Part shown: positions 13,811-26,142 of the stretch, one piece after another
How positions within the stretch are numbered: the first letter of the stretch is position 1
Layout: each line of letters opens with the position of its first letter
NCBI RefSeq assembly: GCF_020085105.1
Contig: NC_058043.1
Span: 9,785,167 to 9,849,166 of the forward strand
Source: Siniperca chuatsi
Taxonomy: Eukaryota; Chordata; Actinopteri; Centrarchiformes; Sinipercidae
Length of the DNA: 64,000 bases
Reading direction: 5' to 3'
Program-made: the position numbers and the translations under genes
The notes under the pieces: generated by a model
Told to the model about the DNA's origin: nothing
Databases searched by the model: none
What the model saw: only the letters and a program-made list of their open reading frames with translations

Positions 13811-14599
13811 ATGTTTGCTTTTTTTTGTTCATTTAAACTAAAAATTCTTCAAGAATATGTACAGAAATGTTCTGGAAAGAAGACTGCATGAGGAGAGAGA
13901 GGATTTAAAGTATTTCTATGGAAATAATTGCTTAAAAAAATTAAGAGTCAGTGACGTCACACAGGAAGCTGTCTTGGATATTGCCTGAGGAAAGAAACTG
14001 ATGAGTGTCCGTGGCACTCTGTGGCGTGGACAAAATTAAATTGTTGTGCCCTATTCAGGACTCGCACATTGGATTATTTTAATGTTTTTCATTTCTTGGT
14101 GATGTTCCATGGGAAACATTATCTTTGGATTCGCTTGTTCCCAGAGACTGACCCTTCCCTTGCCCTTATATTCCCTTCAGAGCACCATGACACATTTTGT
14201 TACTTGAGGATGTATTGTGGTAAACATCCTAGACCACTTGTTTGGTTTGTTATGTTGACAGTAAACACTGGTTTCCATACACTAGTACAACCAAATTAAA
14301 TCAAAACCTCAGTGGTTACCATTCTTTTTTATCGACTCTGACAAAAATCCGAATAAAAACACAGGCAGGTGCAGAACAACTAAAGACGTCAGGAGTGACT
14401 GCCGAAAATGGGAACTATGAGGCATGTACTACCTGGGAATGATGCCAACTGCTGACAAAAGGCTTTACTGCACGGTTCTGAGAGAAGCCTTTAACTCATT
14501 TGCTCTGCAATGCTTCAGGAATATCTGGCACTGAATTGTTTGGCCAACTGTAGATAAATCTGTCAAACCTTTTGGCTTTCTTACAAGACAGCATGTAAG

Positions 14600-17500
14600 T
14601 ACTCATTTCTAATTCCATACCCGAGCTTATTTCTCTCTCTGTTTCTCTCTGTTTCTTTTCCCCTCCTAGCCCCTAACCCTTCAGTCAAGTGAGATGTCTA
14701 CTTGATGACACATAATCTACAGTTCATGTGACGGCTCCCCTTTATGTGGCTACTTAACTCATTCTGTGACTTTACCTCAAAGCAAAACTCTATTTTAAGC
14801 ATATTCCAGGTGGATTTCATATCTTTAGTAAGAGCATGTAAGCACAATTTTGTAACTTCATGATTTCTTTTCCTGCCTCCCTTTCTCCTTGCTGTCTCTC
14901 CCTCTTGGCAGCAGGGCAAAAGTGGGCAGGGAGAGAGGAGGGCATGGCCCAGAAACTGCTCTCAAGCCCCAACCCCTGTTCAAGTGGGGTTACTTACTCA
15001 GCCTTTCCCTCGTCTTGCAGGCGAAAGAGAGGGATGTGGAAATGCATTCTTGTCTCTTTTCTAACCCTCCTTTTTTTTTCCACCGTCACCATGGCCTAAT
15101 TCTCTGCGGGTGAATACTAGCCTGACCTGTACAAAAAACTCACCTTCAGGTATTTCTCATTTTTGATTCTGCTTCTGTTTGGGCCTTGATATTCCTCTTT
15201 GTACTGAAGTCTCCCTGTATTCGTTTCTGTTGCACTTTTACATTTCTTTTACTGTCACCTTCCACACTGTACACGTGTCTGCTTTGCTTGCACTGAACAC
15301 AATCCCTAAATGTCTACTGTTTCTGTTCGATTGAGGCACACCGGGATTTAATTTTGAATAATGTTGTTTCTTGGGTTAAATGCATTAAAAAGTAATAAGC
15401 AAAACATTTGTATATAGTTAATGTAATGAGCAGTCTATTTACACAGCACTGTTCGATAAAACACATGCACTGAATAAAAAGAAATTTTAATGGTTGTGTT
15501 ACTGCCTCTTAAAGTACAAGACTGTAGTAAAAAGCAACATTTAAGCATAATTTACGGCAAGTCGGAGCCTAAAGACACAACAATTCCAGTGGCTTGAACA
15601 AACAAATTTCACCCCATCAAAGGCGATTATTACCTCATAGATAAAAAGCATTTAGCCCTTTTTATTAAAAATTTTGGTTTCTGTGTTGCAGGATTGCTAC
15701 GTAGGTGCGAGAAATCTGCACCAGAGGCAACATAAAATATCCTTCAGCTGTACTGTGGCTACTGCTTCCCATGTATTTTACCACAAAATTAAAAAGTATC
15801 TCAAATGGGTGGAATAAGTATGTGGTTTGTATATCATACAGGCAAATCATATAATTTTCTGAAGTGTTCTTGAATGCTGCTGTTTGATAGACCTGTTCAC
15901 AAACCAGTATGAACCAGATCCCTTTGTTGCAAGCATTGTTCTATACATGAAGGGGCTTGTATTGTAAGATTGCAGGCTCTCGGTTTCAGATCAAGCCTTT
16001 TTGGTTTGTTTGGGGTTTTTTAACCACGAGAAGCTAGAAAGCTATAAAAAACTTTAATATTAAAATTTGTTACATTTACAAAAACAACAGCTTTTTTTAC
16101 TTTTACAGATTACACTCTTATATGAACCAGACTTATTGCAAACTGAGTGTGTAAACATTTTGGCACATGCTACTTGGTGTACAGTTGTGTGTGGTTTTGT
16201 TTGCATACAGTCGAGGGGTTCATGTTTGAGTGTGTGATAACGACAGATTATGGCATACTGTACTGTACAGATAGGGTGAATGAAAAAAAGGGGGAGGGCG
16301 CAGGGAGGATGGGCAGAAAATGAACTTATTTCCTCCTCCCCCACAGTTCTCCTCAGATGAACTTGCTATGCTGCTTGATGACATGTTGTTTGGAAAGCCA
16401 TATCCTCCGCTATTTGCGTTTCTCTCCTCCCAATGGTTAGAGTGACTCTGTGGTTGCCAGGATCAAAGTCAAATTTCTGTTGGTTGTTGCTTTTATCAGG
16501 TCATACTGCATACACACTTTCAGCTCTTCCTGTTTGTTAGCTATACTGATTCATGGGCTATAAACAGCATTTGATCTGACTCTTTTGACTACGGCAATTT
16601 ACATAAACTACCACTTAAAACCGTTCTAGTTTTGAGCAAAAGCCATGAGAGATCCATCTTGAAAATAACATCTGGAAGGTCCAGATGTTCCACCAGTGTC
16701 CTAGCATTTGTTTTAACCTGAGTGGAATATTAGATTGGCAGGTTTCCCGTGACAGGATAGAGCCACGTATGACAATAGTTCACTGAACAAACTTTCAAAC
16801 ACTCTCCTGTGCTCGTCTAAAGTTTCAGGCACTCGTTGCATTGACATCAAGCTGCTAACTTTGACTAAAACAAACCATAAAAAGTATTTGCAGAGAATAT
16901 AGATTTGACACACAGGCCCAGACAGGAAACTTCCACAGCCTATAAGAAAATATATACCACAAACAACAGTCATCTGGCCTCATAACTCTAATAAAACACC
17001 ATGCAATAAACAAACCCACAATAAAGCATTTAAAAACACTTCATATAATATGAAAAAATGTAAGAAGTCGTTAGCACCAGCCTTAGCAGTGGTGTAAAAT
17101 GTTATTTTAGTTGAGAATCGCTCAATTATCCCTCAAGATAATGAGTGTTACAAAAATACCATGTACAATAACCATGTTTAATATCATCATCAGTATTGCT
17201 GACATTAGAGATATGACAATATTTTCCTGAATTACAAGTGATTTTTAATTTTTAGCCCTGCAAACTCCTGTGATTAAAGGTTTTAAAACTGCTCATCTAA
17301 TGCTTAAAAATAAAATTTATTTTTGGAAAGAAATGCCAAAAAAAGAAAATAGAGAGTCAACATGGATCATGGCAAAAATAAAGAAGGAAGGAAGAAGGAA
17401 CAGAACAAATGACTTTGTGGTGCTGACTCAACACCTGATTTTCCATGAGGAGAACATTGTCACAGCAGCACCAAACAAATCCTCAATCCTCTCTAGTTTG

Positions 17501-19110
17501 AAGTCTCTGATTGAAGTATGCTGATTGGCTCCACACATTAAACTTCAGAGTTTATACTATAACTTTAATGTACTCAATGTCAATCAATGTATAGGGAGAC
17601 TGGATAGAATGACTCTTCTGGATTCAATTTGCAAGTACTTTTTGTGAGAAAATATAGAGCAGCTCAGTTATTTGATGCTCCATTGAAATTACAATTAATT
17701 TGGAAATTACGTTCTAAATAAAGACGTCAAGACAGTTACCACAAGTCAAGATGTATGGCGGACTGAGTCGGCCTGCCAGATGGACGTAAACTCCGACTGA
17801 CCTGAGTTTATTAAACAGGATGCATCACAGATGATGAGGTTCGACTGAAACCTCAGGCTCATACAAAACATAACCACTTGTCCAACATATGGACAAAGTC
17901 TGCTTATGGAACAATGGACCTTTCTCTGGAGGTGTGAACACCTAGCTCACATCGCACAGACACCGAACATCTGGCAGCGAGCTATGTCACCATACCTTAT
18001 TGTGTGGTATCATACCCTCTTTTTTAACATGGTATCCTCCCATTGCTTGGCTGCCAATACTCTCCTCCCCCCTCAGTGGTGGGTTCTGCCATGCTGCATC
18101 CACGACATCACCCCCTTTTTGTCTCATTGAGATTCAGCTTGGCATGCAGACAATGCCCATTTCTTGGCACCAAATATTGGAGAGAGCCGCGTAAGAGAAC
18201 CAACCTCAGTCTTTTCCCTCACAGTCGTCCCCCGTATTCCGTCGCTCTTTATGGACCAACGCCAACTTGCAATGGGTATTTTTTTGTGCCTTCGTCTACT
18301 AAATTCTCAGTTTGTTCGGCACCTGGGCATTTGACAACACGGATATGTTTAATAAGAACGTTTTCCACTGTAAGGCAAGCTGCTCTAGGCGTCTCTGCCA
18401 GAAGCAAAAGTGAATATGTTGACTGGCATGTTGATTGTTCTGAGTGAGTCTTAGATGAAGGTCATGGATTTATAATACTATTCCTTCATTATACTCTGCA
18501 ACAGAGCAGCCATTTTCCTATCATTGGCAGCTTGGAGATAAACTGTGAAAGTCAAACATCACTTCCGGGTGTAAAAAAAAAAAAAAAAAATAGAAAAACA
18601 TTTGCTTTGGTTCTTGGTTCGTAATGGAGGTGCTAATTAGTGTTTTCCTCTAGCAAAGCTCTTGTTAAAAAAGCTGATCACAAACAAGATGTTTGGAAAC
18701 AATCAAGGTAAGAAAATCAAAGTGTTCCTGTTTGCATGCCTCACTGGCCTGTGGTTGAGAGATGTAATTCCACTTGTGAATCATAACTTCTATCTATAGT
18801 TATGGTAGCGGTTTAGCAATAGAACAGATGTTTGAATCAGACTGACTGCTGATCATTTAATGAAACAATGTAAACACTTCATTTTAAAATGGGATTATTC
18901 TACAGATGCAGACAGAGTCACATCATGTTAGATGATGCAATGTGGCGGTGTGCGTTGACTGAATAGACCAGAACAGAAGAAAAGAACGTGTTGTTCATTC
19001 TTTTCTTTTTAGACTTTTATTTTAGATATTATCTGACGTTTACAGTAAGAAAATGAAAATGAAAAAGTTACTTTTGAGTTGTACTGACTGTCCATATTAT
19101 GGTGTAAGCT
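14600..19110. other. Gene-poor stretch upstream of the let-7 cluster
   Basis: No coding gene recognised. Poly-A run at about 18569-18585. The 134-codon open frame at 18043-18447 has no recognisable motif. If the let-7 host transcript starts near 13.4-13.8 kb, this stretch would be mostly intron. Confidence 0.4.
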
Positions 19111-19114
19111 TTAA

Positions 19115-19480
19115 AGGTCCAGTAAGTAGGATTAAGTGGCATCTAGTGGTGAAATTGCAGTGTGCAACCATTTGAGTACCGCTCGCCTCACCCTCCCGTT
19201 CCAAGCGTGTAGGAGAAACTACGGTGGCCACGAAACTAGTGAAAATCGCAAACGGCCCTATCTAGAGCCAGTGTTTGGTTTGTCAGTTCTGGGCTACATG
19301 GCGGTGCAATATGGCGGCCTCTGTGGAAGGGGATCCGCTCCTTCTGTAGATAAAAAAAGGCTTATTCTAAAGCAAGGAAAACACAGCAATTCTTATTTTC
19401 AGGTGATTATACAATAGTGAAAATAAATATTCTATTCCATTTTTGCCAATAGCTCCTCTTAAATGTTACACACTGGACCT
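19115..19480. mobile_element. 366-bp MITE with TTAA flanks (AGGTCCAGT ends), intact-looking
   Basis: Starts AGGTCCAGT and ends ACTGGACCT, a short terminal inverted repeat. TTAA lies directly outside both ends (19111-19114 and 19481-19484), a piggyBac-type target duplication. The interior has no transposase. A second, shorter copy in the opposite orientation lies at 60653-60880. I recognise the sequence as a common short repeat of percomorph genomes; the superfamily follows from the TTAA flanks only. Confidence 0.85.
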
Positions 19481-19839
19481 TTAAGTAGTCAAAGTTTTTA
19501 TTACTCTAGATGGGAAAGCAGGTGTAAAACCTAACAATAAATTATCCCAGAAGTTATCAATGTTTCACCAGAAAACCGCACAATGATGGCCCATCACCAC
19601 AACAAATTTTGTTTGTAGTCCACACAACTTTTCTTGTATAAAAAGTTGAATCCACTCCTGCTAGACTCCATCCCCTCTGCACAGGCCAGCCAGTTAGAAG
19701 AGTTTGATACCATTTATCGTCTAATAAATTCAACATCTCAATCAAGGCCTCCCACTCTCTGATGCCCTTGTGCTTTTCATTCTGGCCCGATGAGCATGCC
19801 CTGGCACCACAGCCGCACAGCCTGCCAAAACATTTCAAT

Positions 19840-20060
19840 CACTGTCGGCATTAATTAGGCCAAAGAGGAATTCAGAATGTTAATGAACTGCCCAGCTGCT
19901 TTTCAGCGACCATGGTTCACATGCTAATTTATGCAAAGCGCCCTAGCCGTTGCATCAGTTGACCATCGTCGTCTACCATAACAGTGTCTGGGCTCAGTCA
20001 GCACAGCTAAAGCATGGCTCTGTCGGGGCCCAGACAGCTCTGCCCAGCTTGTGTCCCAGA
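19840..20060. other. Candidate conserved non-coding element
   Basis: A higher-complexity, more GC-balanced stretch with homeodomain-type TAATTAG (about 19854) and an octamer-like ATGCAAAG (about 19934), 1.3-1.5 kb before the let-7 hairpins. It resembles neither a repeat nor a coding exon. Conservation cannot be judged without an alignment. Confidence 0.2.
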
Positions 20061-20453
20061 CTCTAGCTGGCACAGTAAACAGAGTCCTTTTTCAATGGAC
20101 TGTAAGTGGCTTTAACACTGAGCAAAATGGCCAATTTTCTGAAGTCAAACCTTCAGCTCCTCTATTAAAAAACCCAAAGAAAAAACGAAAATCACTAGCA
20201 GGATTTCTTGGCACGCATTTCTGAATAAGCAACAATCAACTCTGAAATAATTCCTTAAGTCAGTCTCAACATCCCCTATACCATTATTTGGGGAAAATAA
20301 ACAGTCTTATGGATAGTGATTAGAAGGAGGAGGCAGAAGTTAACAGGTTGCACCACAGATGTTTGGTATGGGTGCCAAACAACTCCATAAAATGGCCGAG
20401 GTACTGCCATTTTCCATTTTTCTTCCTTTGCTTTGCATTGGTTTCTGGTTGTA

Positions 20454-20611
20454 GATACGGAAGGGGCTAAACTGGAGGAAGACGTGCTTAAACTGAGCTA
20501 TTTTTTCTGTCTGTTGGGAAATAGAGCTGGAAAGACCCAAGCCAAGTTTCAGAGTAAAATCGGTATTAATTCTTGGCACAGCTGCCCTTCATTATATGCC
20601 AATTTCCCTGA
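20454..20611 (+). ncRNA. Candidate exon of the let-7 primary transcript
   Basis: Bounded by an acceptor (TTCTGGTTGTAG before 20454) and a strong donor (CCCTGAAA|GTAAGTGA after 20611). A following acceptor, TTTTGTCCCACAG, ends at 21276, about 50 nt before the first let-7 hairpin. No long open frame. The splice sites are visible; that they belong to one let-7 host RNA is inference. Confidence 0.35.
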
Positions 20612-21317
20612 AAGTAAGTGATTTTTACCTTACAGGGTTGCACAAATTGCCACGCTTTCTGTGGTGACAGAAGTATATTTTGTCTTTAATTTGTAGGTCA
20701 TTAAGAAAGTACCATTTCTTTTGTACATTTCCAGTGTATGCTAATGTGCAGTGTGTCCGTCACCTGTCGCTCATAAACACTGGCCAAATAAATTTGCACC
20801 GACCAATGCAAGTAGTCAGATACTGTATATTAATTACCTAAACACAGTAGCACCGTCAGGTTGGTTGTAAGCCTGGTGAACCAAGCCTTGATTTTACAAC
20901 TCAGGCTACAATGTGGTGAGTCTAAAGAGGAAATTGCTCCTAGAAGGTAATGATAAAACTGTTACCAGACTATCTCATTCCATGTCATTTGAATAATATG
21001 GTTTAAGTGTGTATGGGTGCAGTATGTGTGCATGTTTTTACTGTTAATTTGGATGCAATTGTAGTAGTTTACTACAAAGGAAATTACAATAAATGCCAAA
21101 GTCTACTTAGTTAGGTTTTTCTGTAAAGTGCTGCTACTAAACACAATCTGAAATGATAGATGTGGTAAAATCTTCAAATCGTGGCCTCTACGCAGACTGG
21201 AGAATATCTTTCAACCATTGTTTGCCCAAGGTGGATCTAAAAACTAATTTATTCTCTCTTTATTTTTGTCCCACAGTTCGACTGACTAGTTTCCATTGCT
21301 ACTGCAAAAGTATCTGT

Positions 21318-21407
21318 TCTTAAGGCTGAGGTAGTAGATTGAATAGTTGTGGGGTTCGGGTCCTCCCTCTGAGATAACTATACAATCTACTGTCTTTCCT
21401 AAGGAGA
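21318..21407 (+). ncRNA. let-7k: let-7k-type microRNA precursor
   Basis: The 5p mature strand occupies 21327-21348, begins TGAGGTAGTAGATTG and ends AATAGTT, carrying the invariant let-7 seed GAGGTAG. The 3p strand (21378-21399) begins CTATACAATCTACTG and pairs with it across a loop of about 30 nt with the usual let-7 bulge, and the flanking bases extend the stem. The mature strand matches what I remember as chicken let-7k, with A rather than T at nucleotide 16 compared with let-7f. let-7 microRNAs repress lin-28, ras- and hmga-type mRNAs and act in differentiation timing (family knowledge). A second let-7 hairpin lies about 300 nt downstream on the same strand, so both are probably cut from one primary transcript. 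Confidence 0.95.
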
Positions 21408-21619
21408 CAGGATGATCTGCTGTGATGCCGAAACCTGTATTCACATGGGAAAATAACCCATCCCTCACCTCTGGGGAGGACATTGCAGACACAACAAAGA
21501 CTTTATATATTTTCCAAGACACAATGGTGGAATTGATGTATTCTAACAACATGTATTGAAGTTGGTACATATTGAATGAAGTCTTATTTTTAAGGATATT
21601 TATTGGTGGCTGAAGTTGA

Positions 21620-21715
21620 GCCTAGCAAGGTGAGGTAGTAGGTTGTATAGTTTGTGGGATGGAGTAAATCCTACTCAGGTGATAACTATACAGTCTATTA
21701 CCTTCCTTGAGAGGT
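21620..21715 (+). ncRNA. let-7j: let-7a/let-7j-type microRNA precursor
   Basis: The 5p mature strand (21631-21652) begins TGAGGTAGTAGGTTGTATAG, identical to the let-7a/let-7j mature sequence. The 3p arm (21686-21706) reads CTATACAGTCTATTACC and closes the stem across a loop of about 33 nt. Mature let-7a and let-7j are indistinguishable; I choose let-7j because the partner hairpin is the let-7k type and these two are paired in chicken. The 3p arm differs from the common let-7a 3p at a few positions, as expected for a separate locus. A Harbinger-like element begins only about 140 bp downstream. Confidence 0.93.
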
Positions 21716-22988
21716 AAAATGAGTGCTTGGAATGAAGCTCACTCAGACTGACACACAAGTGGTGAAGGAGCCACTCTGACGCCATCATGTGGCCAAAGAC
21801 TATCATCACTCTGGAAATAATCTTAGCTTTGGCACCTCTGTTGTGTGTATCTGGGGCCTGTTCACAAAACATCCTAATGCTAAAAGTAGTTCCTAACTGG
21901 TGGAGTTAGGAGAAATAAGGGCTGTATTAGTCCTAACTTTAGGACTCCTAAGTTTTTGGTCTAAGATTAATTCACAAAGCATTTTAACATTAAAAGTAGG
22001 TCCTAAATCTGAGAGAAGTTAGAGGCAGCCCAGAGGTCGCTAAGACCTACTTACAGTCAGTAATGTGCTGCAGGTAATGTGTCGCATTGCTTCAGTTTTT
22101 TGTAAAAACAGAATAATAATGAACTTTTAATCTGTATTTTGACAGCAGCCATTTAATAATTCAGTCGGCTCACCAACAAATCAAAACAATCCAATAACAC
22201 CGGAGATGACAGTTTGCACAACTCTATGCTACTTTGAGATCGGTAAAACACAGTTTGCAGCACTGATAATCTCAGCCTCAGCCATCTGACAGAATTATTC
22301 ATCAAACCAAAAATGCACTCTTCAGAGCCCAGTTTGTTTTACAGTTAAATTGCATTAAATGCACATTAAATAATCCCCAAACACATAACCCACATAAATA
22401 AAGGTAATTTCATGCTCATTGCTGGATATTCCAGTAAAATCGGTGCTATATGTATGTTCGCCTGTGTATGTTCTTGTTCATGTTACTATGTTGATTGTTT
22501 TGTGTTGTTTGGATTGTTTAATTAACTATCATTACTTTTATGTATTTATTTTTTGTTTAAATGTCTGTTAATTTCCATGTTTTTGTGTCTGAGGACCCTC
22601 CTTGAAAACGAGATGGTGCATCTCAAGGGATTTATCCTCAAATTAAATTTGAAGTCAGTTTTGTGGCCTAGAATTACCACGTCAAAGCATGACAATTTGT
22701 TTTGTCAGCTGGAGAAAATATCATATCCTGATGGTATTTGATGCCACATACAATAAACAAGTCAATATTTTACTTTGTTTCATGTATGAAATCTGTGACG
22801 CAGTTTGTGAAATATCTAAAATCCACCCATCTATCTATCTGCATTTAACCTAATCTAATCCTCATGCTCTTGTGTATTGATGAATATCTTATTTCACTTT
22901 CACTGACACACGCTGGTCACCTGTCAAACACCAAACACTGTGGACATAGCGGAACCTTCTCTTATGAGTTATCTTTGTTCCTTACTTA

Positions 22989-23987
22989 CAGTTTTTTATA
23001 ATCGCTATGACAGTTTTTTCGATACATTTAACAATTTTCCTAAACTCTTAACGCACCAACACACCTAAAACACACAATTGGCAAAATGGTTAATTTCATG
23101 CTCAAAATCACACATTGTAAACTAAACCCCAAAACTAATTTTCAAAATACAATAATAAACTAACACAATACACTATGTCACTGCAAACATGTTTTAAAAT
23201 CAAATAATTATTCAAAACACTAACACATGTTCTCTTCCAACAGGAACATTTAGTCAATCATAAAACAATGACAAAAAAAACACTATCATCAGCTAAAATT
23301 ACAGAAACTGCAGGTGTCAGGTCTGCCCTTACACAATAGACAGTATATTAAGTAAAAATACAGACACAGAATTGCTGCAGTGAAGACTTTATTTGCAAAA
23401 GGACATTACTGCAAGATATACAAACAGAAAAAGAACCGGAATTATAATTAAAAAAAACAAAGTAATCTTCTAATCTGCCTGGTCTTCTGCATTTGGCCAC
23501 ATGTTCTCATCTACATCACACCTGATATCTTCTCTGGCAGTGGGAAGAATCTTTTGCCATGCCTTATCCACCCCTGGCAGTGTTCAGCTGTGATTCATTG
23601 CATAATTGCAATAAGCTGTTTCTCATTAGCAATGGAATAAAATACAGGGAATATATTTGTGTTTCAATTCACAATATGAACAGCTGTTCACTTTGACTTT
23701 AGCCTATATAAGTTATGTTTAGAACATGATGTTATCTGTCACATGCAGTGTGAAAGCATTTGTAAATTTGACTGTAAAATTACATTGTTTTGGTCTTGGT
23801 TGAGCTTGTGTGTAAAAGCAGTTCAAGCATTTTAAATTGGTGTTAACTGTATGCATTTTGTATCAAAGCAACAAGAAAGGTGTTAATTGTATAGCCTACA
23901 AAGACGGATGTTGTGCTAACCGTGTTAAGAATTTAGGAAACTTGTTAAATGTATTGAAAAAACTGTCAAAGCGATTGTAAAAAACTG
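22989..23987 (-). mobile_element. Tc1/mariner (IS630-type) element, 999 bp, TA target duplication
   Basis: Inverted repeats of about 70 bp: left CAGTTTTTTATAATCGC and, in reverse from the right, CAGTTTTTTACAATCGC, with CTATGACAGTTTTTTC next inward on the left arm. TA lies directly outside both ends (22987-22988, 23988-23989). The interior keeps only the last 37 codons of a transposase on the minus strand (separate entry), so this is an internally deleted, non-autonomous copy. It sits inside the Harbinger-like element and is therefore the younger insertion. Confidence 0.88.
23470..23583 (-). pseudogene. C-terminal remnant of an IS630/Tc1-type transposase
   Basis: Thirty-seven codons plus stop, read on the minus strand, starting TLPGVDKAW and ending DENMWPNAEDQAD. 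The motif IRCDVDENMWPN resembles the C-terminus I remember for fish IS630-like transposases (CDVDE.LWP). An in-frame stop lies just before the first codon, and the DDE catalytic part and DNA-binding part are absent, so it cannot be functional. It confirms the superfamily given for the element around it. Confidence 0.7.
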
Positions 23988-24087
23988 TAAAGTTGCTCTA
24001 GCTCTTAAGAGGAAACTCTTAGACACTTTTAATGCCTTTTAGGAGGACTCCTAGTGGTAGGATAAGATTCTTTGTGACTACAGCCCC

Positions 24088-26142
24088 AAAGGGTGAAAAA
24101 TTATCATGAAGAGTTATAATTGAAATCAAATTAAATAAAAACCTACACAAGTGTGGGAGCAGCATTATATTAAGTATTATATTTAAAAAAAACTTTGTAA
24201 CTGGATGGCAAGGGATGTTAAAGAATAAAGAAAATTTAAACTAAATTTGATTCCCTACTGCTTTGACAAGACAGTTGTGACAGTTCAGTGTGATACTGAA
24301 TCTGATGCATTGCTGAAAAATAGGAAATGAGACATTGTGATTTAAGCTTTTGCAAATAAAACACTGAGTTGCTTAAAAGTGGTGGTTCGTAAACAAGCAG
24401 AAACTGATAACGACAAGCAGGAAGAAAATACTCACTAAAAGACTGTATTCATAAACATTAAACACAAGTTTAATTTCACATCAGATAAAACCCATACTGT
24501 ATGTTCAGAAGAAAATAGAGCTGCAAATTGAGTGAGGAAATGAAGCAAAGGGCTTAACTATCACTCAACTAACCACAAACATCTGATAAGTGATCTGATG
24601 AAACTACAGTACATACAGAAATAATGAGGAACTTAAACTGAATTTCTGAAATACAAGCAACAAAAAACATTAAAAAAACAGTATAATGAAAGAAATAGTG
24701 ATAAGTGAAAGAAAAAGTTGAATTAAATCAATGTACCCTCAAAATTACAAGCAAGTGTCAGTGCCTATCCTGTCAGCTGGTACAAAATGATGACTCATGA
24801 ATAGTTATTTTATTCTGATTAGCTGATGGTTTGGTGTCTTTTTTTCATTATATTCCTTCTGGGTACACTTCAAATATCCCGTTGTGACACTGTACTTCAT
24901 AAGAAAATCACCTAAATAAAAACGATCCAAAAATGCTATGCACATTGCCAATAGCTGCCATTTTAATGCCATTAACAGGTTTAAGGTTGGATTTCTTCTT
25001 CAATTTAGCAGACATGTATGAATTTCTATAAGTACTTGAGATTGCTTGTTAAAAATAAAAATAAAATACATCAGTTCTCACGAAATGGTACAAATAACAA
25101 AATCGGTATATTGTTTAGGCTTTTTGTTAATGGTGTTGGTACAACTGGTAGCTGGTCATGTATTGGTGACATTAAAAACCCATTGACCATAAAAATATGA
25201 ACATCTGTGCAATGTAATGTCATCCAATAGTACAGCTCTGCAATAAGTTCTACCTTTGTGAAACATTTTTGAGGCTGTACTTTGTGGTGTTGCTGTATTA
25301 GACTGCGCTGTTTTGAAATGTGTGTCTAATATTTTGGCTATTTCCATTTACAAGGGGGAACAGAATATTATAAACAGAATTATATGTAATCCAATCCAAC
25401 AACAGAGCAAATTACAGATATTAAAAAATTACCATATATCTGAATTAACACCTGTCTGATACAGTCTGAACAAATATAAAACATTTTAAGTTTTAAAAAA
25501 GAACGTGTTGCAGGGCTGTTCTATTGGATTATATGTTACAATGTACATAGATTTCTATTTTTCTGGTCAAGTGCACAATGCCTGTCCCCAAAGTAACGAT
25601 AACAATTCTGCATAAAAAGTATGAATCAATCAGTTAATATGAACAGACCAGATTTACATAGTAGTGTAAAAGTTGTATTCATTTTTCAAAGATAGTGAAG
25701 GTTATTTCTGAGAAAGAGTGTTTATGTTAAAATGCACATGAGGAACTGGAACAGAAACAGGAAGACAACAGTGATATGAAACTTAGTGAGAAGCTAAACG
25801 TCATAAGGCAAGTGGAAGTTGCCCTTTTCCTCTGCAAGACAATTTTTGCAATACACACAGGCGCACACGCATGCTCGGTCGCATATACAGGACACACAAA
25901 CACACACAGATTCCTGAACATAACAGATATTTCAGTAAACATGGCTAGATTTGTTTACTGTGTCAATAAACAGAATATCATCTTCATCCATTAAAAGGTA
26001 GCTTTAGGATTTCAATACACTCCACATACTGTAACGGACTTTCTTAACCTTTCAACATGTTTTAAAATGTTTCTTTATGCACAACAGTCAATCAAAGTTG
26101 GTCCTTAGGAACAAAGAAGCACACAAACAAGGACATATTCCT
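24088..26142. other. Intergenic / adenosine-receptor 3' side, no gene recognised
   Basis: AT-rich. The 3' UTR of the minus-strand receptor gene ending at 26143 must occupy the right part, but I could not pick a poly-A site with confidence. No repeat or RNA gene recognised. Confidence 0.45.

Larger units (their letters stand above)
21853..24087. mobile_element. Harbinger-like DNA transposon remnant, interrupted by a Tc1/mariner insertion
   Basis: Left end GGGGCCTGTTCACAAAACAT; right end, read in reverse, GGGGCTGTAGTCACAAAGAA. Both are followed inward by TCCTAA-rich subterminal sequence with AGTTAGGAG and GGAGGACTCCTAG motifs. I recognise these ends as those of fish Harbinger-type elements. 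A matching 3-bp target duplication is not evident, so the ends may be worn. About 1.2 kb belongs to this element once the nested insertion (22989-23987) is removed. No intact transposase frame was found in what remains. Confidence 0.6.

Noticed and set aside
18043-18447. 134-codon plus-strand open frame
   Set aside because: No recognisable domain or splice context; overlapping frames of similar length suggest chance.
21286-21570. 94-codon minus-strand open frame over the let-7k hairpin
   Set aside because: Antisense shadow of the microRNA precursor.
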